The translations under genes were made by a program, and so were the position numbers. From contig OZ025282.1 in NCBI GenBank assembly GCA_964019165.1, forward strand, positions 1,898,501-1,962,500: a stretch of DNA of 64,000 nucleotides. Reading direction: 5' to 3'. Numbering within the stretch: the stretch's first letter is position 1; each line of letters starts with the position of its first letter. The stretch comes from Mastigias papua (Eukaryota; Cnidaria; Scyphozoa; Rhizostomeae; Mastigiidae). Under the pieces are notes generated by a model. It saw nothing but the letters and a program-made list of their open reading frames with translations, was not told the DNA's origin and did not search any database. Of this stretch, positions 27,960 through 36,043 are shown in pieces.

Positions 27960-28520
27960 ATGTGCAATCGTGACATTCATATTCAATTTCTTAAAATGGA
28001 TCAAAGCTATTGTCTTTATTGTGATAAATATCTTAAGATATTAAAATATAAAATCATAAAAGAACGTGATGAATGTGAGAACTGTAATGGTATTGATTAT
28101 TATGTTCATGAAAATGGTAAATATTGTAAAAACTGCTCATGTTTAATAAATTATTTCAACGCTGATTTGCAACCGTATGATTGCTATTTTAATAAGAAGC
28201 AGTCTATATATCACAGAAAATATTACATTCTAAACACTTTGAATCAAATTAACAAAAAATATAATATACTTATGAGTGAATATCAAAAGTATATTATCTT
28301 AGAATATTGTAATAAAATTATCGAATGGCAAAAAGATAATAATATGATTAAAAAAATTAATTTAAAATATGTTATCAGACAAATATATATTGAATTCTTA
28401 AAACATGGAAAATGTTATAATATTAAAATACGGAATAATGTTAGAAAAACAAATGAATATTTAATCATATGGGAAAAGATTAAAGATATATTCAAGTTTG
28501 ATATTCACGATAATATCTAA
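27960..28520 (+). CDS. VLTF3-like late transcription factor (zinc ribbon)
   Basis: 186 aa. A CxxC pair at residues 18-21 is followed by a zinc ribbon C39-x2-C42-x13-C56-x2-C59, then IYHRKYYILNTLNQINKKYN and further helices ending in IIEWQK. This resembles the conserved Y-x-R-x-x-(H/Y)-F/Y part of the poxvirus A2/VLTF3 family of late transcription activators, widespread in large DNA viruses. The match is by eye and moderate. An A/T block precedes the ATG at 27960; a second Met at residue 13 is an alternative start. Its 3' end overlaps the convergent gene at 28492 by 29 bp. It could act on the element's own A/T-rich promoters. Confidence 0.6.
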   Translation: MCNRDIHIQFLKMDQSYCLYCDKYLKILKYKIIKERDECENCNGIDYYVHENGKYCKNCSCLINYFNADLQPYDCYFNKKQSIYHRKYYILNTLNQINKKYNILMSEYQKYIILEYCNKIIEWQKDNNMIKKINLKYVIRQIYIEFLKHGKCYNIKIRNNVRKTNEYLIIWEKIKDIFKFDIHDNI

Positions 28521-28932
28521 TGTTATAATAAATCGAATACAACAAACCACTTATATGGCCGAACAACGAGCATTTCTTCATCCAATTAGGCACGTTAAAC
28601 ATATAAACATAACCACGGCCTTGATTATATTTTAAATAAATACGCCCGTAACAGTCGTGGAGAATAGAATGTAAATGGCAGATTCTATTAGGACATATTT
28701 TTTCACATATAGACGTTAAACACCCATGAGATGGGCCGATCAATCCTATATCATATTCTTCATTTATCAAGATTTGATCAATAGTCACGTTTTTAATGTC
28801 TAAATAAACAGCTAATAAATACTTGTACGCTAACGCGCCTTTTAAAACATTTTTATTAATATGTTCATATTGTTTTTCAAATAGATAGAAATTTTGATTC
28901 ATAAATTTTATAACTTTTTCCGGTGAATCCAT
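28492..28932 (-). CDS. Conserved-looking unknown protein, 146 aa
   Basis: The start is placed at MDSPEKVIKF (ATG 28932-28930), directly after ATATATATTATA, not at the upstream in-frame ATG at 28986. The protein has a helical N-terminal half, then a Cys/His-rich stretch (GPSHGCLTSICEKICPNRIC, followed by HLHSILHDCYGRIY) and an aromatic C terminus. The paired Cys and His suggest metal binding or a thiol-dependent fold. I recognise no family. It lies at the 3' end of the leftward late cluster, just downstream of the fiber-like gene. Confidence 0.7.
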   Translation of the reverse strand: MDSPEKVIKFMNQNFYLFEKQYEHINKNVLKGALAYKYLLAVYLDIKNVTIDQILINEEYDIGLIGPSHGCLTSICEKICPNRICHLHSILHDCYGRIYLKYNQGRGYVYMFNVPNWMKKCSLFGHISGLLYSIYYNIRYYREYQT

Positions 28933-28965
28933 TATAATATATATTATAATTTTATTATATATTAT
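28933..28965 (-). promoter_or_regulatory. A/T start-proximal motif, 146-aa gene
   Basis: ATATATATTATA directly abuts the ATG, and the A/T-only block overlaps the 3' end of the fiber-like gene. Confidence 0.6.
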
Positions 28966-31165
28966 GGATATACTTATAATATTCATGTAAATTTATTGCT
29001 TCTTCTTGAGTTATATTTTGTATCATTGAGTAGTCATAAATTTTTCCGTTAAACGATTGTGAATTATCGCTATTATTACCAAGGTAAAAATCATGGTATT
29101 TATGTGTTAACAAGTTATCCTTGCCTTGTTCAAAGGAAAACAATATAATATTACTATTGTTATATACAATTTGACTATTTAAAATAATTAATATTGTATT
29201 AAAACCATTATAAAACGTTATAACATTTTTTTTATTTAACATCGTTGTTGTTGGTACAATAATTTCATTCGGGTCATAACTATCTATTAAAGATATCATT
29301 TTTCCAAACTTAAAAATGATACCTGCGTTATTATATAGCAACTTTATATAATTGTCGGTTTCACACATCATTAATGTGCTGTTTAAATCTACGGACTTTT
29401 TTTGAGGTTCTATCACGAAATTAAATACAAAGGACGATAAATACGGTTGTTCATTGAAAATGTCTGTATATTTTATTTTTTGATTGGTGTTATTTAAAAA
29501 AATATAATTATCGTTTATAACCTCAGGGAAAATTTCAAATGAATAGTGCTTATAATGATATTTTGGATTATTTTGAGTAATAAAATAATAATAATCAGAG
29601 AATATATGTTTTTCATTTTGAAATTTATTGATTATAACAGAATTCGTTCCAATCGTTTTATCTACATGGCTTTCGTTATTTAAATCCCAATAACATAAAC
29701 TACATCTTTTTAAAATAACAGGACCTTGAAATTTTAACATATCTTTAAAGTACGATTCGTTAATTAATTTATTTTTAATATAATTTTCTGTGACAACTGA
29801 TTGCACATATGTATCTTTAACCATCAGAGCGCCTGTTGTAAAATCACTGTCTATCGTAACGCGATCGCACTCGATCTCAAAGTAGTTATTAGACCTTCTT
29901 TTTAAAGCACTGTTCGAATTGAGACGAATTATGTTTTTTGACATTAGAGACTCATCTACGATAAGAGTGTTTCCTACGATTTTCAGGGCTGATAACGAAC
30001 CAACATTAATTAAAGACGTTAAAACAGACGTGTCTATCGATAACGTTCTGTCGTGATTTAATTTAAGACCTGTTGAGGGAATAACCACGTCTGTTGTTAG
30101 TTTATTAATATCGATATCTAATTTGTTATTTGTTATTTTAAAATAGGCATCATAATCCAATGTTAATTTTTGATTTTTAAAAGTCAATGGCGGACTTACG
30201 TCTAAATTGAGTTTATGATTATTGAGATTTAACCCATGGTCATTGTTTACGACTGGTAAAAGGTGTCCTGATGAATCGCGTGTAAAATACGGCGAAGGAC
30301 GTATTGCAAGCTCATTTTGTTTTTCAAAATATATTTCACCTGACTGTTGATTTACGATATTAAGATCGACTTTGTTATTTGTATTCATCACGATTTTACT
30401 TCCTATATTATCATCGATGTAATTGTTGATGTTTAATTTTAACTTTTGACTCGTCGTATCGAGATATATATCGCCATTCTGCGAATATTGAGGAACAAGA
30501 TATTTGTCGATACTTGAAATTATTTTACTTTCATTTGTATCAAATTTTATTGTATCATTATCGATATTTAATTCAACGCCATTTTGAGTACGTTTGAGAT
30601 GCTTATCATATATCTTTAACCATAATTTACCTGTTGAATCTTTTATAAAATCATCTGTATTATAATCTAATCGTAATCGATTTTTATCGTCTAGTTTTAT
30701 ACAATTAAAAGAATCTATCAGACTGGTATTGTCAAAACACAATTGGTTATTGATAAATTTGAGATTACAGGACGCTAATGCGATCGTAATGCGGTTTTGA
30801 TCATCTCTCGTTAATCCTGCGCCTAAATTACAATAAAGCATGTTGTTGCTCAATGTCATAAAATCATCGCTTAAATTTATTTTCAATTTGTCATTATTAT
30901 CAACACCTATAATACTTGTAGGCGAACCTGCTGAATCTATAGGAATAATAGATTTTGGATTAATTTCAATTTTGTCTTTATCGATGTCTAACGTATCATT
31001 TTTTATCGTGAATTTATCAGAGTATTGAGATTTATGAAGGATGAATTTAAGATTTTTATTAATGTTTATCATATTATCATTAGACCAATGAAAATCATTC
31101 ATGTTAAATTTAATTTGATTTTCATAATCTCCGTTATCACTGATAACTCCATCATATTTTCCCAT
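28955..31165 (-). CDS. Fiber-like protein: beta-repeat shaft and lectin-like head
   Basis: The start is MGKYDGVISDNG (ATG 31165-31163) after ATATATTATA, giving about 736 aa. From about residue 20 to 440 there are many short repeats of alternating hydrophobic residues with turn motifs such as GLTRDDQNRITI, GLNLNNHKLNLD and GLKLNHDRTLSID. This pattern resembles the triple-beta-spiral shaft of adenovirus fibers. From about residue 480 a beta-rich domain ends FNGKIYDYSMIQNITQEEAI, typical of LamG/concanavalin-like jelly rolls. Inferred role: trimeric virion attachment fiber. It is followed by the 146-aa gene and preceded by another lectin-like gene. Confidence 0.8.
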   Translation of the reverse strand: MGKYDGVISDNGDYENQIKFNMNDFHWSNDNMININKNLKFILHKSQYSDKFTIKNDTLDIDKDKIEINPKSIIPIDSAGSPTSIIGVDNNDKLKINLSDDFMTLSNNMLYCNLGAGLTRDDQNRITIALASCNLKFINNQLCFDNTSLIDSFNCIKLDDKNRLRLDYNTDDFIKDSTGKLWLKIYDKHLKRTQNGVELNIDNDTIKFDTNESKIISSIDKYLVPQYSQNGDIYLDTTSQKLKLNINNYIDDNIGSKIVMNTNNKVDLNIVNQQSGEIYFEKQNELAIRPSPYFTRDSSGHLLPVVNNDHGLNLNNHKLNLDVSPPLTFKNQKLTLDYDAYFKITNNKLDIDINKLTTDVVIPSTGLKLNHDRTLSIDTSVLTSLINVGSLSALKIVGNTLIVDESLMSKNIIRLNSNSALKRRSNNYFEIECDRVTIDSDFTTGALMVKDTYVQSVVTENYIKNKLINESYFKDMLKFQGPVILKRCSLCYWDLNNESHVDKTIGTNSVIINKFQNEKHIFSDYYYFITQNNPKYHYKHYSFEIFPEVINDNYIFLNNTNQKIKYTDIFNEQPYLSSFVFNFVIEPQKKSVDLNSTLMMCETDNYIKLLYNNAGIIFKFGKMISLIDSYDPNEIIVPTTTMLNKKNVITFYNGFNTILIILNSQIVYNNSNIILFSFEQGKDNLLTHKYHDFYLGNNSDNSQSFNGKIYDYSMIQNITQEEAINLHEYYKYIHNI

Positions 31166-31175
31166 TATAATATAT
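31166..31175 (-). promoter_or_regulatory. A/T start-proximal motif, fiber-like gene
   Basis: ATATATTATA abuts the ATG at 31165 and sets the start, trimming 13 upstream codons of the open frame. Confidence 0.55.
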
Positions 31176-31281
31176 GTTATAATAATTGAAATAATATTAA
31201 CCATATTAATGGTAAGGGTATTGTAAAAATCAAACGGCGAATAAAATATATTAATGTATGATGGTTCATTTATATATTATA

Positions 31282-32256
31282 TTAGAATGTTATTGGTACA
31301 TGATCTATATTAAACCATTTTGCACAAAGAACATGATGATGGAGTAATATATCACGGGTTTGCATTTTTTTGCCTTTATATAATAGAAATGAGGCAATTG
31401 ACCCGTAAAACGGGGCTATTGATGATGGGTTAAGATCGCCGATGCACAATTTTGTAGATCCCGGGCTTGTTCTCGATGTGAAATCTGTAATAATTTGTCC
31501 ATTAATATACACATACGAAGTGTCTGTTGGTAAATTCCAGTGAATAGATAGACAAATCCATTTATTAAGCTCAGAAGCATTTGCTTTATTTTTATATTTG
31601 GCTTTCGTTGTACCATTATTACCAATTAATATATAATCACCAGTAGTGCCTGAGATAAGTAAATTTTGATTATAGTACGAGATGAACTTATCAAAGTTTG
31701 AGTCATCATGTCCACAGACTCCGAGCTGCGTCCAATAGGTGCCTGAAAAATTCGAAATTTTGTAAATTATGAATATATTTACAATATCATCTACCCCTGA
31801 AGCAGGGTTTAAATCAATATCAGATAACATTAATTCACTACCGGTAAACTTAATATAATATCGATTATTTACACGTTCATTTTTATCGCATAAAACAGGT
31901 TGTTTAAGCATATCAGATTGAATCGCGTCATCTTGTGAGAGTGATTGATCTTTTAACCTGCTTATTTTACGTGTCGTTGGATCGTAAGTTAACTCATCTG
32001 TTCCACCACTCGGAAAATTGTAGAAAGCATTTGCTTGCTGATATTGTTCCCACAACAATGTTTGACATAACTGTGTATAGCTGTAGTTTAACAAACAGTT
32101 CATATTAATAGCATAGTTTAAATTATTTGTTGAATTTGTCATACAAATCGTTTTTAAATTATCAATTCTTCTATTATACATATCAATATCTTCACGTTTT
32201 TTTATATATTGATCGTTTGAATTTTCAATTTTATGAGACCCGTCATGAACACCCAT
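31282..32256 (-). CDS. LamG/concanavalin-like attachment protein
   Basis: The start is MGVHDGSHKI (ATG 32256-32254), giving 324 aa. The N-terminal 90 residues are helical and Asn-rich. A jelly-roll follows with WICLSIHWN, SYVYINGQIITDF and FYGSIASFLLYKGKKM, then a HHHVLCAKW ending that I associate with Polinton lectin-like proteins. Its N terminus (MG-x-H-DG) resembles that of the fiber-like protein (MG-x-Y-DG). Inferred to be a second virion surface, glycan-binding protein. It lies 10 bp after the protease ORF, with an A/T-rich block at 32257-32283 that overlaps the protease 3' end. Confidence 0.78.
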   Translation of the reverse strand: MGVHDGSHKIENSNDQYIKKREDIDMYNRRIDNLKTICMTNSTNNLNYAINMNCLLNYSYTQLCQTLLWEQYQQANAFYNFPSGGTDELTYDPTTRKISRLKDQSLSQDDAIQSDMLKQPVLCDKNERVNNRYYIKFTGSELMLSDIDLNPASGVDDIVNIFIIYKISNFSGTYWTQLGVCGHDDSNFDKFISYYNQNLLISGTTGDYILIGNNGTTKAKYKNKANASELNKWICLSIHWNLPTDTSYVYINGQIITDFTSRTSPGSTKLCIGDLNPSSIAPFYGSIASFLLYKGKKMQTRDILLHHHVLCAKWFNIDHVPITF

Positions 32257-32266
32257 GTATATAATA

Positions 32267-32662
32267 TTAATTATAATTATTAAAGAAATTTTTAATAACA
32301 TTTTGATTGTAATCAAGATCAACAAGACTAAACTGTTTTATAATTTCATAAAAATTATAACCATGTGATCGATGATAAATAAAATATAAACAATAATAGC
32401 CGCAAGCCTTACTTTCATATGACTGCAATTGTGAACTGTTATATATATAGTCGTAATTTTCACTGATGATTTGTACGGGTTTTAATCCATATGAATCAAA
32501 ATACTCGATTTTATCATCATCTACATAAAACGCTACCCAATGTGTGCCATTTGTAGGCGAATACATATCGTCTAAATTTATGATATAAAAATGTTTATGT
32601 TTAATCATATCGGTTGTTATTTGGTCTTTTGCATAAATTCCACCGAAGTTCTTTATTTTCAT
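32267..32662 (-). CDS. Adenain-like cysteine protease (C5/Ulp1 type), possibly N-terminally extended by frameshift
   Basis: 131 aa from the first ATG. The catalytic set is visible: H41 in GTHWVAFYVD, D56 in FDSYG, a candidate Gln at 80, and C91 in ACGYYCLYF. Family members mature capsids by cutting structural precursors. The usual N-terminal motif (LxxWI...F-x-G-[IV]-[YF]-x-x-D) is here split across the ATG: residues NTYLQSWIDH lie in the open frame just upstream. That frame has no stop back to the A11 run at 32799-32809 inside the preceding ORF, in its -1 frame. No A/T motif precedes this ATG, unlike nearly all other genes of the element. Confidence 0.88.
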   Translation of the reverse strand: MKIKNFGGIYAKDQITTDMIKHKHFYIINLDDMYSPTNGTHWVAFYVDDDKIEYFDSYGLKPVQIISENYDYIYNSSQLQSYESKACGYYCLYFIYHRSHGYNFYEIIKQFSLVDLDYNQNVIKNFFNNYN

Positions 32663-32715
32663 GTGATCAATCCATGACTGTAAGTATGTATTACTTGTGC
32701 TGGTGTCTTTAAATT

Positions 32716-33564
32716 TTAAAACAGTATATTTAACAAAGGTATGTTTTTGAATGGGCTCTGTTTCCCGAATATTATACCTTTTCCGTGTGTTTTTGATCTT
32801 TTTTTTTTTATACCTTTACCTTTATATTCAATCATTTTATGATTATCATTAAAAGGAGGGGGATTCCATAATTCCCATTCTGTTAATGAAGAACCAGAAG
32901 GTTCTTTTACAACAGGCTGTTGTTGATTTTGTGTCGGGATAGGTATCATCTTAGGATGTGTTTTATAACTTTGCATATCATAAGGCCTATTATGAATACC
33001 AGAGCCCGTTAAAGCCTTTAAAACGATCGGCAACCCGATGCTAGCCAGAAGGGCCCCGAGAAACCCTCCTGACTGACCGTTCTGACCGTTTCCAGTCATC
33101 ATGATTTCATCAAATTTAGCTTTTTGTGGTTTACTTAACTTTCTCACCTCATTCTCAATAACAGCGAGTGCTTTTATAATATCTCCTGTTTTGCCATCTA
33201 TACCTTTTCCACTAAACAGACTGTCTACACCTAACGATCCTAGGGCACTAAACACGCCTGTTGCCAGACCAGGTAGAACCGTTTTAGTTAAAGCAGGTGC
33301 TACTTTAGTTGCAAGTTTTGTTATTGGTCCTATTAATGATAATAAATTACCACCGTCTTGTTTCATCGCACGGAAATGTGAATCATTAAAATTAATAATC
33401 ACAGGTTTGCCTTTCATTAATCTGTTATATTGTCTATCATTAACATAAATTCTATCTCCATGAGGATTATATACTAATTTTAATCCAATATTTTCACGTT
33501 TATTATATGCTCTTCTTAATTTATCTTTTTGATTTTGTGTGAATGTAACATTAATTAATTTCAT
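32716..33564 (-). CDS. pVI/pX-like virion protein
   Basis: 282 aa. Residues 1-70 are basic and beta-rich (IYVNDRQYNRLMKGKPVIINF). A Gly/Ala/Leu-rich amphipathic or membrane-active stretch follows at about 72-120 (GGNLLSLIGPITKLATKVAP, then GVFSALGSLGVDSLFSGKG), a second hydrophobic segment lies near 168-190 (GGFLGALLASIGLPIVLKAL), and a basic tail ends SPFKNIPLLNILF. This resembles the adenovirus pVI/pX-like membrane-interacting proteins described in adintoviruses. It lies between the capsid gene and the protease, its likely processor; Gly-x-Gly sites may be cleavage points. An A/T block (33566-33579) precedes the ATG. Confidence 0.7.
   Translation of the reverse strand: MKLINVTFTQNQKDKLRRAYNKRENIGLKLVYNPHGDRIYVNDRQYNRLMKGKPVIINFNDSHFRAMKQDGGNLLSLIGPITKLATKVAPALTKTVLPGLATGVFSALGSLGVDSLFSGKGIDGKTGDIIKALAVIENEVRKLSKPQKAKFDEIMMTGNGQNGQSGGFLGALLASIGLPIVLKALTGSGIHNRPYDMQSYKTHPKMIPIPTQNQQQPVVKEPSGSSLTEWELWNPPPFNDNHKMIEYKGKGIKKKRSKTHGKGIIFGKQSPFKNIPLLNILF
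32799..32809 (-). other. A11 homopolymer, candidate slippage site (capsid-associated ORF to protease)
   Basis: Eleven A residues on the coding strand, read ATA-AAA-AAA-AAA-AGA in the upstream ORF. In the -1 frame the sequence is open from here through the protease ORF. Confidence 0.5.
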
Positions 33565-33593
33565 CTATTATATTATATTGTAGATTAATTGTT

Positions 33594-34859
33594 TTATTTT
33601 ATAATCTCGCTCTTTCCGTTTATTAGGGAGATCTTATATTGATCTTCATATAACAATAATGAGTATATTGTATATTCATTTGTAGGTTCGCTTTTAAGAA
33701 TATATTTGAATTGTATTTTACAAAATGAATCTCTTAAACTCTCTGTTATATTATCATTAATATTAAAGTATAATATCATATATTTAGTCTTAAATAATTC
33801 ATAATCGATAAAATTGCTTTCTCTCTGGTTATTTTTCGTCATATATTTCAAAAGTTCATTGTATGGTATTATAGGTTGTGTTACACAGTTAAACGGTGTG
33901 ATTGGTATATGACGATTATCGTTTATAACTATATATGCATTTATAATATTATCATCACTTGTATTAATCTCAAATGAATCATATTTTTGAAGTGAACGAT
34001 TAGCCGTATCAGAAAACCAAATGAATAAATGTCTTGGTTTTTGTGCCGTTTCGTATAGAATCACGTCATTTTCTACGTTTTTCAATGATGTTAGTCTAAA
34101 AATATTTTCACGATAAAACTTTATAATTTGTTGTTTTGACAAATATTGTGTATAAAGTAATTTATTAGCAGGAGATAAAGTTAATTTTTCATAACATAAA
34201 TATATATTTTTAATTGTAACCTTACCATCAGAAACCGCTGTATCTTTATACAACAAATTAACATCACTTTCTATATCGATACTCAGCTCAATTTTAGTGG
34301 GGGGCAAAAGCACGTCTCGTAGAGATGAAAAATACTCTATAGATTTTAACGGCATGATTGTTTGTACGCCAGTTCTTGTTAAATTTGCTCTTTTATGATA
34401 TGAACTATTATAATCGGCGTTTTCTGTTTCCATAGCGCTTGTTGTGCTATCTAAAGTATATTTTGTAATATTAGTACCATCAATAGTATCAGGATAGATA
34501 AATGACTTATTTCCTACACTATTTATATACTCTTTACTCATTTCCATTAAATTTTTAATAACAATTGCATAGTTTATGTCATTAACGTAGAATATTTGCC
34601 TTGAATCGCTTTCGAATTTTATTGAATTGATCAATGAACCTGAGTCACTCGCTAAGGCTATTCTTGAGCCTGCGGTGAACTTCGTGTTATCACCTTTAGT
34701 AATATCTAAGTCAAAAAATAAATAAGCATTATACCAGTCTATAGGTAAATAATCTTGATGTGATCCAATACGAAAAATATATTTATTTGTTTGTATTGAA
34801 TCAGGTGGCTGAATAATCATATCGCATTTTTCTAAATTTTTACGGAAATTAAAGTCCAT
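33594..34859 (-). CDS. Major capsid protein, double jelly-roll (hexon-like)
   Basis: 421 aa. It opens with a Polinton-capsid-like segment (MIIQPPDSIQTNKYIFRIGS, then LPIDWYNAYLFFDLDI) followed by LINSIKFESDSRQIFYVND. Beta-rich regions throughout and a RHIPITPFN segment fit two jelly rolls in tandem. It would form the pseudo-hexagonal capsomers of an icosahedral shell. It appears shorter than the Polinton capsid proteins I know of, but I see no break. It lies in the structural cluster, followed at 33564 by the pVI/pX-like gene and preceded by a small helical protein and the penton-like gene. An A/T block (34861-34885) abuts the start. Confidence 0.8.
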   Translation of the reverse strand: MDFNFRKNLEKCDMIIQPPDSIQTNKYIFRIGSHQDYLPIDWYNAYLFFDLDITKGDNTKFTAGSRIALASDSGSLINSIKFESDSRQIFYVNDINYAIVIKNLMEMSKEYINSVGNKSFIYPDTIDGTNITKYTLDSTTSAMETENADYNSSYHKRANLTRTGVQTIMPLKSIEYFSSLRDVLLPPTKIELSIDIESDVNLLYKDTAVSDGKVTIKNIYLCYEKLTLSPANKLLYTQYLSKQQIIKFYRENIFRLTSLKNVENDVILYETAQKPRHLFIWFSDTANRSLQKYDSFEINTSDDNIINAYIVINDNRHIPITPFNCVTQPIIPYNELLKYMTKNNQRESNFIDYELFKTKYMILYFNINDNITESLRDSFCKIQFKYILKSEPTNEYTIYSLLLYEDQYKISLINGKSEIIK

Positions 34860-34874
34860 CTATTATATTATATA

Positions 34875-35249
34875 TTATAATAATTCATCGAATTTCTTTG
34901 AAATATTATCTGTATTATCATCTGTCTTATATATCTTCTTTAATTCTTTTTCTATAATCACCCCTTTATTTGGTATCACTTCATTATCCATCGGTTGTTC
35001 GGTTATTGGATTGATCTTTTTTGTTTTATCTGAATTATTAAATATTTTATTAGCTAAAACTTCGGCACTCCTTTTCCCTAAAACATCAGCACTTGATTTC
35101 GCAGCATTTTCAATAGCGCTTTTAGCTATCTTTTTTGTAGATTCACTTGCTATCTTTTTAGTAGCCGAATTAAACAAACTTTTGAACACGTCACTAATAC
35201 CATAACCATAAGTATCTCTTATTTTTTCATCACGAAAACTTCTATTCAT
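34875..35249 (-). CDS. Small helical virion protein, unknown exact role
   Basis: 124 aa. The motif GYGISDVFKSLFNSATKKIA begins an Ala/Lys/Ser-rich amphipathic helix that runs to about residue 70 and is followed by an acidic tail. The helix resembles membrane-lytic or DNA-core peptides such as the start of adenovirus pVI. It sits between the penton-like and capsid genes, so a minor virion or core protein is inferred. An A/T-only block lies at 35251-35280. Confidence 0.62.
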   Translation of the reverse strand: MNRSFRDEKIRDTYGYGISDVFKSLFNSATKKIASESTKKIAKSAIENAAKSSADVLGKRSAEVLANKIFNNSDKTKKINPITEQPMDNEVIPNKGVIIEKELKKIYKTDDNTDNISKKFDELL

Positions 35250-35273
35250 CTTATATAATATAATATAATTTAA

Positions 35274-36032
35274 TTAATATGTTCTTGTACATAAAGCCAT
35301 AGATATAGGGTCTTCAAGATCTAAGTCTCTGTCTAGAGCATCTTGAATTTTAATTCTGAAGCGTCTGATTTTATAATTGTTCATTTTATGAAATTCCATA
35401 TTTATTTCTTGTATAGGAATATCGTACCCAATCCTATGTGTGCTTGTTGGAAATTTATACAAGACGTCAGATCGCATGTTGCCATTGTAACAGACATCGC
35501 TTAAAAGAGAACAGTGAATTACAATTGTATCCACACTATTCGTAATATCAGGGGTATCGTTAGAATAACTACTTGATGTAATTATTGTGTTTGATAGACC
35601 AAAACCGATAAGTTTTGCAAATGTAAGATTTGAACGGAAGTCAACTTGATACTTTGGTTCAAGTTCAACAAATATCTTTTTTAATGAGCTCACATAATAT
35701 AATTGTATACCTGTTTTACTATCCCCTTGTGTCTCTAAATAGTTGTTTATAAAATTACTTATGTCTGAATAACTGTAATTGCCATTAGGAAATGTAATCG
35801 TTTTAAAAGTACTTCCATTATCGCTACTATATCGCATAGTATTATTATTATATTTAGCATGATCGATATTATTCCATGTATAATTTAAATTTATATATTT
35901 AAGAGCTAAATAATTTTGATCCGTATTAGGAAAAATCATGTCAGAATCTAATTCTACAGTAAAATCTGAATTCGTACCATGAATGGTTGTTGGTGATTTT
36001 TTTGTTGTGTCGATATAAATAATTTTATCCAT
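35274..36032 (-). CDS. Penton-like minor capsid protein (single jelly-roll)
   Basis: 252 aa. The pattern is typical of Polinton minor capsid proteins: N-terminal TNSDFTVELDS, then YLALKYINLNYTWNNID, FPNGNYSYSDISNFIN, a LIGFGLSN segment, VDTIVIHCSLL and a C-terminal RRFRIKIQDALDRDLDLED. A single jelly roll forming pentamers at the vertices, where fiber-like proteins would dock, follows from the family. It lies immediately upstream of the small helical and major capsid genes in the same orientation. The A/T block at 36033-36040 is short. Confidence 0.82.
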   Translation of the reverse strand: MDKIIYIDTTKKSPTTIHGTNSDFTVELDSDMIFPNTDQNYLALKYINLNYTWNNIDHAKYNNNTMRYSSDNGSTFKTITFPNGNYSYSDISNFINNYLETQGDSKTGIQLYYVSSLKKIFVELEPKYQVDFRSNLTFAKLIGFGLSNTIITSSSYSNDTPDITNSVDTIVIHCSLLSDVCYNGNMRSDVLYKFPTSTHRIGYDIPIQEINMEFHKMNNYKIRRFRIKIQDALDRDLDLEDPISMALCTRTY

Positions 36033-36043
36033 ATTATATTACA

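Noticed and set aside
31416..31625. 69-aa ORF within the LamG gene region
   Set aside because: Frame shadow of the supported attachment-protein ORF; other plus-strand ORFs inside the leftward cluster are likewise shadows.
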